Of a DNA stretch of 64,000 nt, positions 1-8,336 are shown one piece after another. This stretch comes from a virus, in IMG/VR virus record IMGVR_UViG_3300022752_000025, positions 1-64,000 of that record; one strand, 5' to 3'. Below the pieces are notes generated by a model. It did not search any database. It saw only the letters and a program-made list of their open reading frames with translations, and had not been told where the DNA came from. How positions within the stretch are numbered: position 1 is the first letter of the stretch; each line of letters opens with the position of its first letter. The position numbers and the translations under genes were made by a program.

Positions 1-148
1 TTGAGCCTGTAGAGAATAAATTGTTAGACAAACTTGAGCCTGTAGAGAATAAATTGTTAGACAAACTTGAGCCTGTAGAGAATAAATTGTTAGACAAACT
101 TGAGCCTGTAGAGAATAAATTGTTAGACAAACTTGAGCCTGTAGAGAA
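1..148. repeat. 33-bp perfect tandem repeat inside the fiber gene
   Basis: Four complete copies of a 33-bp unit (1-33, 34-66, 67-99, 100-132) and a 16-bp partial copy are identical even at third codon positions. Each unit encodes 11 residues. Such identity suggests recent expansion by slippage or recombination, so stalk length may vary between relatives. Confidence 0.95.
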
Positions 149-616
149 AAGATTATTTATTGTGCTAAAATTATTAATTAAATATCCGCTTAATGAATTT
201 ATTTTTATTATTAACTGCTCTCCAGTACTTGCAAGCTCTAAATCTGTGGCGTAATTATTATTTAAATCATTTATAGTATTTTGTAATACTCCACTTACAT
301 AAGAAATATTTGAATTAAGATTAGATCCAGTTAAATATAAATTAGAATTTAATGTATTTATTTGTAATTGAAAATATCCACTATTTCCTGAGATATAAAT
401 TGTATCAAAATTATTATCTAGTATAGATATGCCGTCTTTTCCAGATAAATATAAAAAAGAACCAGTTAAATTATTTATTTTTGAATTTTGGCCCATTGGA
501 CCCCTAGGGCCTTCTGGTCCAGCTATAAAAACGCTAGCGTTTATTGATTGAGTAGGTGAACTAACATCAACAGATATAGGATCTGGCAAATTAACATCAA
601 CATTAATGTCTGCCAT
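1..616 (-). CDS. Tail fiber-like protein, collagen-like patch plus hendecad repeats (partial)
   Basis: The gene starts at 616 and its C-terminus lies beyond the window edge. About 40 residues in is a short collagen-like patch (GPEGPRGPMG). Ser/Asn/Gly-rich sequence follows, then perfect 11-residue repeats (LFSTGSSLSNN) that run off the window. Hendecad repeats of this kind usually form trimeric stalks. Its place downstream of the capsid genes and a BppU-like protein supports a fiber. A host-adhesion role is inferred. Confidence 0.7.
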   Translation of the reverse strand, partial: MADINVDVNLPDPISVDVSSPTQSINASVFIAGPEGPRGPMGQNSKINNLTGSFLYLSGKDGISILDNNFDTIYISGNSGYFQLQINTLNSNLYLTGSNLNSNISYVSGVLQNTINDLNNNYATDLELASTGEQLIIKINSLSGYLINNFSTINNLFSTGSSLSNNLFSTGSSLSNNLFSTGSSLSNNLFSTGSSLSNNLFSTGS

Positions 617-620
617 ATAT

Positions 621-965
621 TTATCTCGTTACTTCTGGTAAAATTGAAAATTTTCCTCGCATTAATTTAATACTATTTCCAGTAGTAATACCTGATGGAT
701 ATCTTTCAATATCATAGATATGATCTCCGACGGGTATATCGTCAGATATATAAGAATTGATATTAATTCTTGCAATTCCACTTATTCCACTGGTAATTAA
801 TGGATTCAAATCCAATAAAACTCCAGACCATCCATAGCTTGGGCGAACCTGACCTCTTATTTCATAACCATCTAAATTAATTGCGTGTCCAGAACTATCT
901 TTTACATTTAAAACTAGCTGTATATAATCGCCTTGATACCCAGTAATATTATAATGCGTGGCCAT
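621..965 (-). CDS. BppU-like N-terminal Ig-fold protein (baseplate/fiber attachment)
   Basis: 114 residues. The pattern is that of phage Ig-like attachment domains: a start like 'GDYIQLVLNVKDSSG', the phrase INLDGYEIRGQVR, a central YDIERYPSG, and an end in LMRGKFSILPEVT. It lies immediately upstream of the fiber gene, with 4 nt between them. It probably joins the fiber to the baseplate or tail. Domain naming is by sequence feel only. Confidence 0.55.
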   Translation of the reverse strand: MATHYNITGYQGDYIQLVLNVKDSSGHAINLDGYEIRGQVRPSYGWSGVLLDLNPLITSGISGIARININSYISDDIPVGDHIYDIERYPSGITTGNSIKLMRGKFSILPEVTR

Positions 966-972
966 ATAAATT

Positions 973-979
973 ATTACAC
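973..979 (-). promoter_or_regulatory. Late-type GTGTAAT motif
   Basis: GTGTAAT on the minus strand ends 7 nt before the ATG at 965. Confidence 0.5.
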
Positions 980-1037
980 GATATATATCTAAAATGATTT
1001 AAATCGTGCGAATAATTTAAAAGATTTTTTAAAAAAA

Positions 1038-1373
1038 TTATCTACCTTCAGATAAAATATCTTTTGCTGTTTTTGATATACTATTGTTTTTTACAATTGG
1101 CCTTTGTTTAAATTGAGAAGAAAATTTTTTAAATTCTAATTTAAGTCTTTTAATTAAACTATTTCTATCATCCACAGGAACAAGTCCAATCTTTATAGCG
1201 TGAGCTTGTAGATCACTTTTATTTAAATTATTTAAATAATCATCATACTTTTCTAGATCAAGAGTTCCATATTTAGACAAACCATCATTACCCCATACTT
1301 GGTCTAATGTTATTGGTTTTTCTATTTTACCATGAGCTTGATGTAAATTATCTAATTTTGATTTTTTTGGCAT
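1038..1373 (-). CDS. Phage head-associated protein with SAP-like helix pair
   Basis: 111 residues, highly charged. The central 'LNKSDLQAHAIKIGLVP...RNSLIKRLKLEFKKF' has the spacing of a SAP-like helix-turn-helix. It lies directly after the major capsid gene and its terminator. Proteins at this position are often connectors or capsid accessories, but no specific role can be shown. Confidence 0.5.
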   Translation of the reverse strand: MPKKSKLDNLHQAHGKIEKPITLDQVWGNDGLSKYGTLDLEKYDDYLNNLNKSDLQAHAIKIGLVPVDDRNSLIKRLKLEFKKFSSQFKQRPIVKNNSISKTAKDILSEGR

Positions 1374-1418
1374 ATTTTCTCCTATTATTTATTATAATGA
1401 AAAATAGTAATTTAGTCT

Positions 1419-1455
1419 AAAAAAAAGAAGACCCCTCAAACTTAATTGAGGGGTC
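1419..1455 (-). terminator. Rho-independent terminator after the capsid gene
   Basis: A 10-bp perfect stem (430-439 of the first kilobase block, i.e. 1430-1439, with 1446-1455) with a 6-nt loop is followed on the minus strand by a U-rich tract (1419-1428). It ends the high-level capsid transcript. Confidence 0.9.
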
Positions 1456-1479
1456 CCCTTAATTTTAATTTACTAATCT

Positions 1480-2520
1480 TTAGTAAATATTGACGCCAGC
1501 GATTGCACGAGCATCAATACAAGCGCGACCTTCTTCAAGGAATCCATAAAAACCAATCTTGTCTGCGCGAGCCAAGAATTGATCGTCTGGAATGGCGGTG
1601 AATGTTCCACCGGACTCTGCTTGACGAGCTACTGGACGAACAAAAGCGTCTTTTGTTAAATCCAAGCCAATAATAAGTTCATTATTAGCGGCATCCCAGT
1701 TGGTGCTGTAGAATTCGCTGAACAATGTTTGATATTTTTGACCTTTTCCAAGCTCAATTAGATCATGGATGGTTACTCCATAAATCTCTTGAGTGCCTGC
1801 GCCGCGATAAATTTCTTCGCGAACACCGGCTGGAAGATCTGTACTTTCATTAGTTACAGGATTGTAAGCAAAAGAACGAATGTCTTGCTTGACTTCTGGA
1901 CTAACGAATAGATCTGTTAGGCTATAAGCATCTGTTGTAGAACCACCAGCATAAGAAGTATTCTTTCTTTTCATTGCGGTGATTAGTCTATTTAGATGAG
2001 TTAAAGTAAATGCAACTGTTGTTTCATTTACGCCAACTACATTACCACTTTCAGCTAAAGCTTTTAGAAGAACAGCCCAAGCATTACGCTCTTGTTTTAC
2101 AAGAACTTCATTGCTCATGCGTTCTACTGCTTTACTGACTACATCCAAACGACCACGGCGAGCATAGCGTTTTAGGAAACTTACTGCGCTATCTAAACGA
2201 TATGTAGAGACTTTCATTTCACTGAAACCTTCTACTGCAGAAGTTGGAAGACCACCTGCTACGCTTTGACTCCAAGTTGTAACATAGCCTTGACCTTCAT
2301 TATAAAGATCTAGAGGGATAGATGGACTATCATCTTCATCAAAAGGAAGATCTGTGTAAACAGCGGAGGCTGTTGAAGCTTGCATTAGTACTTTATTGAC
2401 TACTGGGCCAATAAAAGCTGCAAAAGCTTCAGATGCTTCTTTAGCAACAGATGCTTCACGACTTCCCATGGCTTTTACAAGCTCGATTTGTTCTGGGGTA
2501 TTTTTTAATCTTAATTTCAT
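1480..2520 (-). CDS. Major capsid protein (HK97-fold type)
   Basis: 346 residues, normal length for a compact HK97-fold capsid protein. It lies directly downstream of decoration and scaffold/protease genes and is followed by a strong terminator. Near the C-terminus is the typical segment 'ADKIGFYGFLEEGRACIDARAIAGV', and an acidic loop (DLPFDEDD) lies near the N-domain. Its GC content is visibly higher than its neighbours, consistent with codon selection in an abundant protein. Confidence 0.85.
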   Translation of the reverse strand: MKLRLKNTPEQIELVKAMGSREASVAKEASEAFAAFIGPVVNKVLMQASTASAVYTDLPFDEDDSPSIPLDLYNEGQGYVTTWSQSVAGGLPTSAVEGFSEMKVSTYRLDSAVSFLKRYARRGRLDVVSKAVERMSNEVLVKQERNAWAVLLKALAESGNVVGVNETTVAFTLTHLNRLITAMKRKNTSYAGGSTTDAYSLTDLFVSPEVKQDIRSFAYNPVTNESTDLPAGVREEIYRGAGTQEIYGVTIHDLIELGKGQKYQTLFSEFYSTNWDAANNELIIGLDLTKDAFVRPVARQAESGGTFTAIPDDQFLARADKIGFYGFLEEGRACIDARAIAGVNIY

Positions 2521-2543
2521 TTTAAATTTTCTCCTTTATAAGA

Positions 2544-3101
2544 TTATAGCTCAATTTTGAGAAGAGCGACGTTTTGAACAGCTGTGCTTAGCCATCTGCC
2601 AACTTTAACTGCTCCACCTGCTGGTAGAACGGCTGCGGAAGCTAATTCGCCATCTGTAGCGCCTACGTAAGCTACGTGACCGGCTGTAGCATTTGTTCCA
2701 CTGTACATAACAAGTCCTTTTGTAAGAACTGGTACAGCTTGACCACTTACTACTACGCCCATCTCTGCTGCTTTACGTGGATTGAAAACTAGTTTTTCAC
2801 CATTTTCGTCAGTTTCACGGACATCCATGAGGGTTAGTCCTAGAACAGCTTCGCCAGAAGCGGCTACTGCTACTTTAGCGGAAACGCCATATCTTTGTGA
2901 AACTACATTAGATCCAAAATTTCCACCAACATTACCTAGAAGTTCTGTTGGAGAAACATTTGTGATACCAGGATTAAATCCTGGAGCCATTACTTTAACA
3001 GCTAGACCTTTTACAACATGTGTACTGTCGCCGCTAAAGGAAAAGAGATTGATGACATCGTGTTCATCATAATCTCTGAATGGTTTTAGGTTGTGTGCCA
3101 T
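2544..3101 (-). CDS. Head decoration/cement-like protein
   Basis: 185 residues, rich in Ala, Gly and Val with beta-strand character (for example 'VSGQAVPVLTKGLVMYSG'). It lies between scaffold and major capsid genes, 23 nt upstream of the latter. This is the usual slot and size for a capsid-stabilising protein. Like the capsid gene it has raised GC content. Confidence 0.6.
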   Translation of the reverse strand: MAHNLKPFRDYDEHDVINLFSFSGDSTHVVKGLAVKVMAPGFNPGITNVSPTELLGNVGGNFGSNVVSQRYGVSAKVAVAASGEAVLGLTLMDVRETDENGEKLVFNPRKAAEMGVVVSGQAVPVLTKGLVMYSGTNATAGHVAYVGATDGELASAAVLPAGGAVKVGRWLSTAVQNVALLKIEL

Positions 3102-3113
3102 ATATTTATCTCC

Positions 3114-3788
3114 TTATTTATTTATTAATTCAAATCCGTCCAAACCAAAAGCTGCTGCATATTTTTCTTTTATGCTTGGCTGTGAAGCTGGTGCTGAATT
3201 TGGAATATCTGTAGAAGCTTTTGCTCCGTTATCTACAGCTTGTTCAACAACCTCCTGGGTTGTAGAAATTTCTTTTGCAGATTCTAAAGAAGCTTTGACC
3301 ATTTTGGTACTTTCTTCTTCTTTATTTTCATCTGCGCTTTTATCTTTAGCAATTTTTTTGGCAGCTTTATTTTTTTCTTTCATAATAACAGCCATTTTAT
3401 TTTTATAAGCAGAAAATGCTTCTTCAGACATTTCTTTGATGTCTGCTGCTAAAATTTTACGTTCTTCATCGTTTAATTCGAACTCTTCATCAAATGAAGC
3501 CATACGCATGTTGAAAGCTTCTTCTTGAGCTTTAGCTACTTTTTCGGCCTCTAATGAAGCAAGTTTTTGAGTTAATTCCTCTACTTGTTTTTTGACGCTT
3601 TCATGCTCGGTAGAAACTGCAGCAATTTTATCATTAGCAGCTTTGAGTTCATTTTCTTTTTCACTTTTTTCTGCTAGAAAAGCGTCATTAGCTTTTTTAA
3701 TTTCTTCTGCAATAAATTCAACTACAGAACTAGCTGTAGCTTCTTTTAGCAGAGAATCAGTAATATCTTCAATTTTGGTTATTTTCAT
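3114..3788 (-). CDS. Nested scaffold protein (internal in-frame start)
   Basis: Codon 298 of the fusion is an ATG (3786-3788) preceded on the minus strand by GAGAGGA about 5 nt upstream, a good ribosome-binding site inside the coding sequence. Starting here gives a 224-residue coiled-coil scaffold without the protease, the same arrangement as lambda C/Nu3. This is inferred from position and the Shine-Dalgarno match. Confidence 0.55.
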   Translation of the reverse strand: MKITKIEDITDSLLKEATASSVVEFIAEEIKKANDAFLAEKSEKENELKAANDKIAAVSTEHESVKKQVEELTQKLASLEAEKVAKAQEEAFNMRMASFDEEFELNDEERKILAADIKEMSEEAFSAYKNKMAVIMKEKNKAAKKIAKDKSADENKEEESTKMVKASLESAKEISTTQEVVEQAVDNGAKASTDIPNSAPASQPSIKEKYAAAFGLDGFELINK

Positions 3789-4679
3789 ATATATCCTCTC
3801 TTTTTTTACATTTAAATTTTCATCTTGGGAAACGTTATTTTCTGAAGCAATTAATGGTTCTATTATGTCTTCAGTTTTTTCTACGGATTCTTCTGAGCTT
3901 TTATTATCTTTTAATTCGATTTTTACGGGCTCTTGAAGAGGCGCAGCGATTCCTTGAACATCAGCCGCAGGATTTAACGTAAATCCTATGCCTAATGGGA
4001 CAACTTTCCCTAAGACTTGTCTGTAAATTAATTTATTATCTAGTTTACCTGTTCCGCCAAACCCTCTTAGATTATCTTTTATTTTTTCAATTTCATTTGC
4101 ATCAGATATAATTGTAGCATTTTCTATATTTTTTTCACCATTCTCTAAAACAACTATATTAAAATCATTAAATCCAAGCTCCCAACTAGCAGAAATTGTC
4201 ATATAATTATTACTAGTTGGATCATTTGACTCTTCTATTTGATCGGCTAAATCTCTGTCTACAACTTTCCAGATGACTCCTCCCAAAGTAATATTAAAAG
4301 GATTTTTTATATCTTTTATTTCTGATTCAGCTAAAGCTTCATTTGTACCAAATTTACTAAAATTAGCAGATAATATACATCCTATTACTTGTTTTCTATT
4401 ATGTTCAATATTAATTGGTTTGTTAATAAAATTTTTAGCTATTTTTGCTGCAGTTTCTCCATCAATAACATCTCCATTTTTATTAACACGATTTACAACA
4501 CAGGCATCAAAAGCTACTGGTAATAAATCAATATTATCTTCTGTATTTATTTCTGGTAAAAATTTTCTTAATTTATCCAAAGATGCAACAGATAAATATT
4601 TATCTTTTTCTTCACTCACTATTGGGCGAATTTTAATATTCGCAAATATTGATTCAAATTTGTATTTTTGTTTTTTCAT
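3114..4679 (-). CDS. Prohead protease-scaffold fusion
   Basis: 521 residues. The N-terminal ~230 residues look like a capsid-maturation serine protease, with a candidate His in 'NIEHNRKQVIG' and Ser in 'TISASWELGF'. From about residue 300 the protein becomes a Lys/Glu-rich coiled coil, as in internal scaffolds. It ends in a hydrophobic tail (YAAAFGLDGFELINK). Protease-scaffold fusions that self-cleave are known in lambda-like and other phages. It overlaps the upstream gene by 4 nt. Confidence 0.65.
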   Translation of the reverse strand: MKKQKYKFESIFANIKIRPIVSEEKDKYLSVASLDKLRKFLPEINTEDNIDLLPVAFDACVVNRVNKNGDVIDGETAAKIAKNFINKPINIEHNRKQVIGCILSANFSKFGTNEALAESEIKDIKNPFNITLGGVIWKVVDRDLADQIEESNDPTSNNYMTISASWELGFNDFNIVVLENGEKNIENATIISDANEIEKIKDNLRGFGGTGKLDNKLIYRQVLGKVVPLGIGFTLNPAADVQGIAAPLQEPVKIELKDNKSSEESVEKTEDIIEPLIASENNVSQDENLNVKKERIYMKITKIEDITDSLLKEATASSVVEFIAEEIKKANDAFLAEKSEKENELKAANDKIAAVSTEHESVKKQVEELTQKLASLEAEKVAKAQEEAFNMRMASFDEEFELNDEERKILAADIKEMSEEAFSAYKNKMAVIMKEKNKAAKKIAKDKSADENKEEESTKMVKASLESAKEISTTQEVVEQAVDNGAKASTDIPNSAPASQPSIKEKYAAAFGLDGFELINK

Positions 4680-5263
4680 ATTTCAAATCTTCCATAACCA
4701 AATATTACACCATCTTCTTCATCATCTAGATATAATTCGTCAGCAGAAGAAAAATCAAAATCTCCAAGATTATTTTCTTTAATATCTAAATCTGCCATTT
4801 CAAAATCTTCATCAGATGGTTCAAGCATTGGTTCAATTACAATTCCTGTTCTGGCTTTGGCAATGTCTGTGTCTGCTTTACGATATGCATCTTTGACGGG
4901 TTTTCCACTAACCATCCTAAGAAACATATTTACGCGAGCCATTGCCCACTGTCCACGGGTTTTACCTGGGCGATGAGAAGATGAAAATGCTCCAGCTCCA
5001 CGACGATAAACTTTTTTAAGTTGGCTTAAACTAACTTTCTTTTTATTTTTTGAATTATGTTCTTTTGCTTTATTTTTAAGAGACTCAATAACTTTTTTAG
5101 AAAATTCAATAGCTTTATCGCTTTTAGTTCCAGCGCTCCCAGGTTTATTTTTAGAAGAACCTTTTTTTCTCTCGGATGGTTTTGCTGGAGTTTGTGCTGC
5201 AGACTTAGGGCCTTTTCTTTTAGCATTATTTTCTATGCCATATTTTTCTGGATCGTAAGTCAT
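4676..5263 (-). CDS. DUF5824-like phage head protein
   Basis: 195 residues. A basic, low-complexity N-terminus (Lys/Ser/Pro) precedes a conserved-looking core 'VYRRGAGAFSSSHRPG' then 'WAMARVNMFL' and 'YRKADTDI', which I associate with the DUF5824 family in phage head operons. The C-terminus is acidic. It overlaps the protease start by 4 nt, so the two are translationally coupled. Its molecular role is not known. Confidence 0.55.
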   Translation of the reverse strand: MTYDPEKYGIENNAKRKGPKSAAQTPAKPSERKKGSSKNKPGSAGTKSDKAIEFSKKVIESLKNKAKEHNSKNKKKVSLSQLKKVYRRGAGAFSSSHRPGKTRGQWAMARVNMFLRMVSGKPVKDAYRKADTDIAKARTGIVIEPMLEPSDEDFEMADLDIKENNLGDFDFSSADELYLDDEEDGVIFGYGRFEI

Positions 5264-5292
5264 ATATCTATTAAATAATATTATTAATTAAT

Positions 5293-5299
5293 ATTACAC
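5293..5299 (-). promoter_or_regulatory. Late-type GTGTAAT motif
   Basis: GTGTAAT lies 29 nt upstream of the ATG at 5263, in a 96-nt gap that is almost purely A/T. Confidence 0.4.
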
Positions 5300-5359
5300 A
5301 TAATTCTATTATTTTTAATTAATTTTAATTATTTTTAAAATATAATAATCTATTATTTT

Positions 5360-6226
5360 TTAAGATAAAATTATTTTACCTTGCGAAACGCCCTGTTTAT
5401 TTATATTAAGTTCTCCAATTTTATAAGTTGGTAAAATATCATTAATTGTAAATAAAGTCGCTGTATATCCTCCTCCAAGACTAGTCATAGTCGAATTAAT
5501 ATCATTAATATAATAAGAAAGACTAGGGCCACTTATACTAAGAAGAAATGTAAAAGTTAATATAATTTTGTTTTCAAATACAAGGCATATTGGATTTCCA
5601 GAATCTCCACCTACTGGAACTTCATAAAAATTAGCTCTTTGTGCAAAATCAGTTGACGATTGACATACTCCACCCGCTCCATCAAGATAATATTCTCCAA
5701 CAAGCGCATTTCTGTCTTGATCCATAAAAAATGCAGGGAGTTTAACGCTTGAATTAGTTTGATTTGCTATATTAATATCTAATATTTTAGCAAAAGAAAC
5801 GCTAGTAATATCTGAATCTAATAATCCTATTTGAATATCTGTACTACCAACTTGCGCAGAATTTGAAAGAGTTCTTGTATAACAGTTATTATTCATATCA
5901 ACAAAAACAAAAGTTGTTCCATTATAAAATCTAAAATGATTTGCATAAACTATATGTCTAGGACTAATAAGCGTGCCTGATCCTCCATATCCGCCAGGAT
6001 TAAAAGGTATTGGTCCGCTAGCATTATTATTCCAAATTGATTGAGGAGAAGTGTCTATATTTTTTGCCCAACATGTTGTGCTTCTTGTGAAAGCTGGAAT
6101 TGTAGCGCTAGGACTTTTAGAAGAAAATATTTGTTTAGTAGTTGAATTAGCTGTTAATCCTACTATTTTATTATCTATATTAGGATCAAATATAGATCTA
6201 ATAGATGCGCTTTGAGTAATAATCAT
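5360..6226 (-). CDS. Trypsin-like serine protease domain protein
   Basis: 288 residues with a chymotrypsin-fold signature. A Gly-rich strand and 'GSGTLISPRHIVYANH' supply the catalytic His, an Asp is available in 'DIQIGLLDSDI', and the nucleophile Ser is in 'GGDSGNPICL'. It sits among virion genes and has no obvious signal peptide, so it is probably a virion-associated or self-processing protease rather than secreted. Its substrate is unknown. Confidence 0.7.
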   Translation of the reverse strand: MIITQSASIRSIFDPNIDNKIVGLTANSTTKQIFSSKSPSATIPAFTRSTTCWAKNIDTSPQSIWNNNASGPIPFNPGGYGGSGTLISPRHIVYANHFRFYNGTTFVFVDMNNNCYTRTLSNSAQVGSTDIQIGLLDSDITSVSFAKILDINIANQTNSSVKLPAFFMDQDRNALVGEYYLDGAGGVCQSSTDFAQRANFYEVPVGGDSGNPICLVFENKIILTFTFLLSISGPSLSYYINDINSTMTSLGGGYTATLFTINDILPTYKIGELNINKQGVSQGKIILS

Positions 6227-6240
6227 ATACGTATATTAAA

Positions 6241-6247
6241 ATTACAC
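6241..6247 (-). promoter_or_regulatory. Late-type GTGTAAT motif
   Basis: GTGTAAT ends 14 nt upstream of the protease ATG at 6226. Confidence 0.5.
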
Positions 6248-6253
6248 AAATTA

Positions 6254-6335
6254 CTAGATAATGCAACGGTTAGAACATTGCATTATCTTTACCTAACTTT
6301 CGAGGCTTCCGCCTCCGAGACCGTAGTCTTCCAAG
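6254..6335 (-). other. Hairpin-rich intergenic segment
   Basis: Three adjacent hairpins occupy the gap after the LamG gene: a 10-bp perfect stem (6257-6266 with 6278-6287), a GAGGC stem closed by a 4-nt loop (6302-6315), and a shorter one next to it. No U-tract follows, so it could be a weak terminator, a 3'-end stabiliser or a small RNA. It is more GC-rich than its surroundings. Confidence 0.45.
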
Positions 6336-6338
6336 TCT

Positions 6339-7613
6339 TTATTCGTATCTATTGATAAAATTATTATATAATTGTATTATCTCATTTTGAGAAAGAACAG
6401 ATTTATATATATGTATTACACCAACATCTAAATTATTTAAAAATCTTTTTGATGCTCCGCCGCTATTTGCAGGATTAATGGAGTATCGTTTATTTTTGAA
6501 TTTAACATTAGATTTACCAATATAAAGTTTTTTTATTTCAGTTAAAGGAACATCCGCAGGAATTTTACAATCAAAAATAGGATTTTGATATGAATAACAA
6601 ATAGATCCATTAATTCTTTTAAATCCAGGTCTAGTAGGAGAAATTTGATTTCTAGATGAGCTTGATCTTGAGCCAGGATTTCCAGGACTACCCCTTATTA
6701 AAGGATTAAAATCTAATTTAGCTATATTCATTAAATTTCCATTAACATAAACGCTTACTCTCGTTGGAGCAAGATCATAATTTTTTGGCTCTCTTTGTCC
6801 GCATTCCATTGTAATTACCAAATGATACGTTTTATTAAATTCAAATAAAAAATCTGTCATTAAAGTATGATTTTTTGCACGATCTTTTAAACTAAAAACA
6901 AAAGAAAATGGTTCAAATTTATATTGATAAGCTCTATTATAATTTAATATATACTGACTATTTTTTCCTAAATAATGTGGAGATCTATATCCTATTGCAA
7001 AATCTTTTGTATTTAAAAATATTCCCTTTTTTTCTCTAATTATTTTATTATTAACGGTGTCGCTTCTATGAGTTACTGGTCCTTTTAATTTTATAAAACA
7101 AGAAAAAGTTTTATAAGTATTTTCTTGTAAAAAATTAAATGTATTTTCTTTTGGATCTGTTAATTCTAACAAAGCATTAGTTCGTTCTTTTACGCCATAT
7201 GCTTGACTCTTTTTTATATAAGAATAAAAACCTATTGGTACATCTGAATTATCATTAAATTTTTCATATGAAAAAAATGCACCACTAATTCCACCTTTTC
7301 TAATTAAATTATTTGGATCATCTGTTTTATTTAAAATTTTTCCTTGAGATTTAACGTATGCGGTTGGTGGTATGATGTTATTTTTATCATCAAAAATATT
7401 ATTTAATTTACAGAAAGCTCGTTCAACTTCTGCGTCTTCGCCAAGAAGAGGATTAATTGCATAGCCTTTATAATATAAAGGATCAAATAAATAAATTAAA
7501 TTATTATTTTGTGGCGACATAGCTATAGACCCTGGTAAAATTGGTATTTCTGAATTCCCAGGAAAACTAAATGCATTCCCACTACCATTAAAATCTATTT
7601 CTATATTATTCAT
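6339..7613 (-). CDS. LamG (concanavalin A-like) domain protein
   Basis: 424 residues. The second half follows the LamG pattern: 'YHLVITM', then 'RVSVYVNGNLM', then 'IKKLYIGKSN', and the C-terminal hallmark 'LDVGVIHIYKSVLSQNEIIQLYN'. LamG domains bind glycans or proteins and are common in phage fibers. The first ~130 residues are unassigned. Its place between protease and lysozyme suggests a tail or surface-binding protein. Confidence 0.75.
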   Translation of the reverse strand: MNNIEIDFNGSGNAFSFPGNSEIPILPGSIAMSPQNNNLIYLFDPLYYKGYAINPLLGEDAEVERAFCKLNNIFDDKNNIIPPTAYVKSQGKILNKTDDPNNLIRKGGISGAFFSYEKFNDNSDVPIGFYSYIKKSQAYGVKERTNALLELTDPKENTFNFLQENTYKTFSCFIKLKGPVTHRSDTVNNKIIREKKGIFLNTKDFAIGYRSPHYLGKNSQYILNYNRAYQYKFEPFSFVFSLKDRAKNHTLMTDFLFEFNKTYHLVITMECGQREPKNYDLAPTRVSVYVNGNLMNIAKLDFNPLIRGSPGNPGSRSSSSRNQISPTRPGFKRINGSICYSYQNPIFDCKIPADVPLTEIKKLYIGKSNVKFKNKRYSINPANSGGASKRFLNNLDVGVIHIYKSVLSQNEIIQLYNNFINRYE

Positions 7614-7629
7614 TAATTTATATAATTAA

Positions 7630-7636
7630 ATTACAC
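7630..7636 (-). promoter_or_regulatory. Late-type GTGTAAT motif
   Basis: GTGTAAT ends 16 nt upstream of the ATG at 7613. Confidence 0.5.
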
Positions 7637-7641
7637 TTGTT

Positions 7642-8334
7642 CTACTCTTTGAATTTATCAGATATAATCTTATCTGTTTCTTTTATATTATCTTTTGGAT
7701 TAATTACAGCATTAGCGAGCGCCTGTTCTATTAATTTAGCTTCAGCATCACGGCGGCGAGTCATACCTTTTTCTATGCTTCCGCCCATCCAAATCCTTTT
7801 CATACTTCTAATTTGCTCTGCAATTTGATTCAAGGTTTTTTCGTCAAAGCTTTCTGCTTTTAACATAATATCACGGATAGCTTTCATTTCGCGGCGACGA
7901 TCACCTTCTAAAGCTGCGCCACGATTAAACACAAGGCTAACTAACCCACCTTTGGCATCTTCTGGAAGTTTATCAAAATTTGGAAAAGTTGCTTGGGTAA
8001 GATCATAAAATTTCTTTACTGTTTTATTCATAAATACTTTTACTGATAATTCCCAAGGTATAATTATATCTTTTAATCTTCTAGCTAGCTCTTTTGCTTG
8101 ATAACCTTTGACTCCGACAACGCGGTATAATCTGTCAAATATTTCTTTAGGAAGATCTTTCCAATCATTAGAAAATTCTGTTTTGTTTACATATCCAAGA
8201 TCATAACCAACGCCAACTGTAACTCCACTCTGCTCTCCTGGCCATGTTGGATTTTTTAAAAATTTATTATAATAATTTTTGCCACCACCAACTTCAAATT
8301 CAAGAATAAGTTCTAAAGATTTATTGTTTAACAT
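7642..8334 (-). CDS. Endolysin, lysozyme (GH24/pesticin-like)
   Basis: 230 residues. The likely catalytic Glu is in 'ILEFEVGGGKNYY', followed by 'SGVTVGVGYDLGY', a 'GLVSLVFNRGAAL' helix and the C-terminal 'GMTRRRDAEAKLIE' typical of phage muramidases. It has no signal peptide, so release probably depends on the holin encoded upstream (10486-10785). It lies 2 nt after the next upstream gene in the same operon. Confidence 0.85.
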   Translation of the reverse strand: MLNNKSLELILEFEVGGGKNYYNKFLKNPTWPGEQSGVTVGVGYDLGYVNKTEFSNDWKDLPKEIFDRLYRVVGVKGYQAKELARRLKDIIIPWELSVKVFMNKTVKKFYDLTQATFPNFDKLPEDAKGGLVSLVFNRGAALEGDRRREMKAIRDIMLKAESFDEKTLNQIAEQIRSMKRIWMGGSIEKGMTRRRDAEAKLIEQALANAVINPKDNIKETDKIISDKFKE

Positions 8335-8336
8335 TT

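Noticed and set aside
1-254. Plus-strand 77-residue ORF of LDKLEPVENKL repeats
   Set aside because: It is antisense to the fiber gene and arises from the 33-bp repeat; the minus frame continues a long coding sequence with a normal start.
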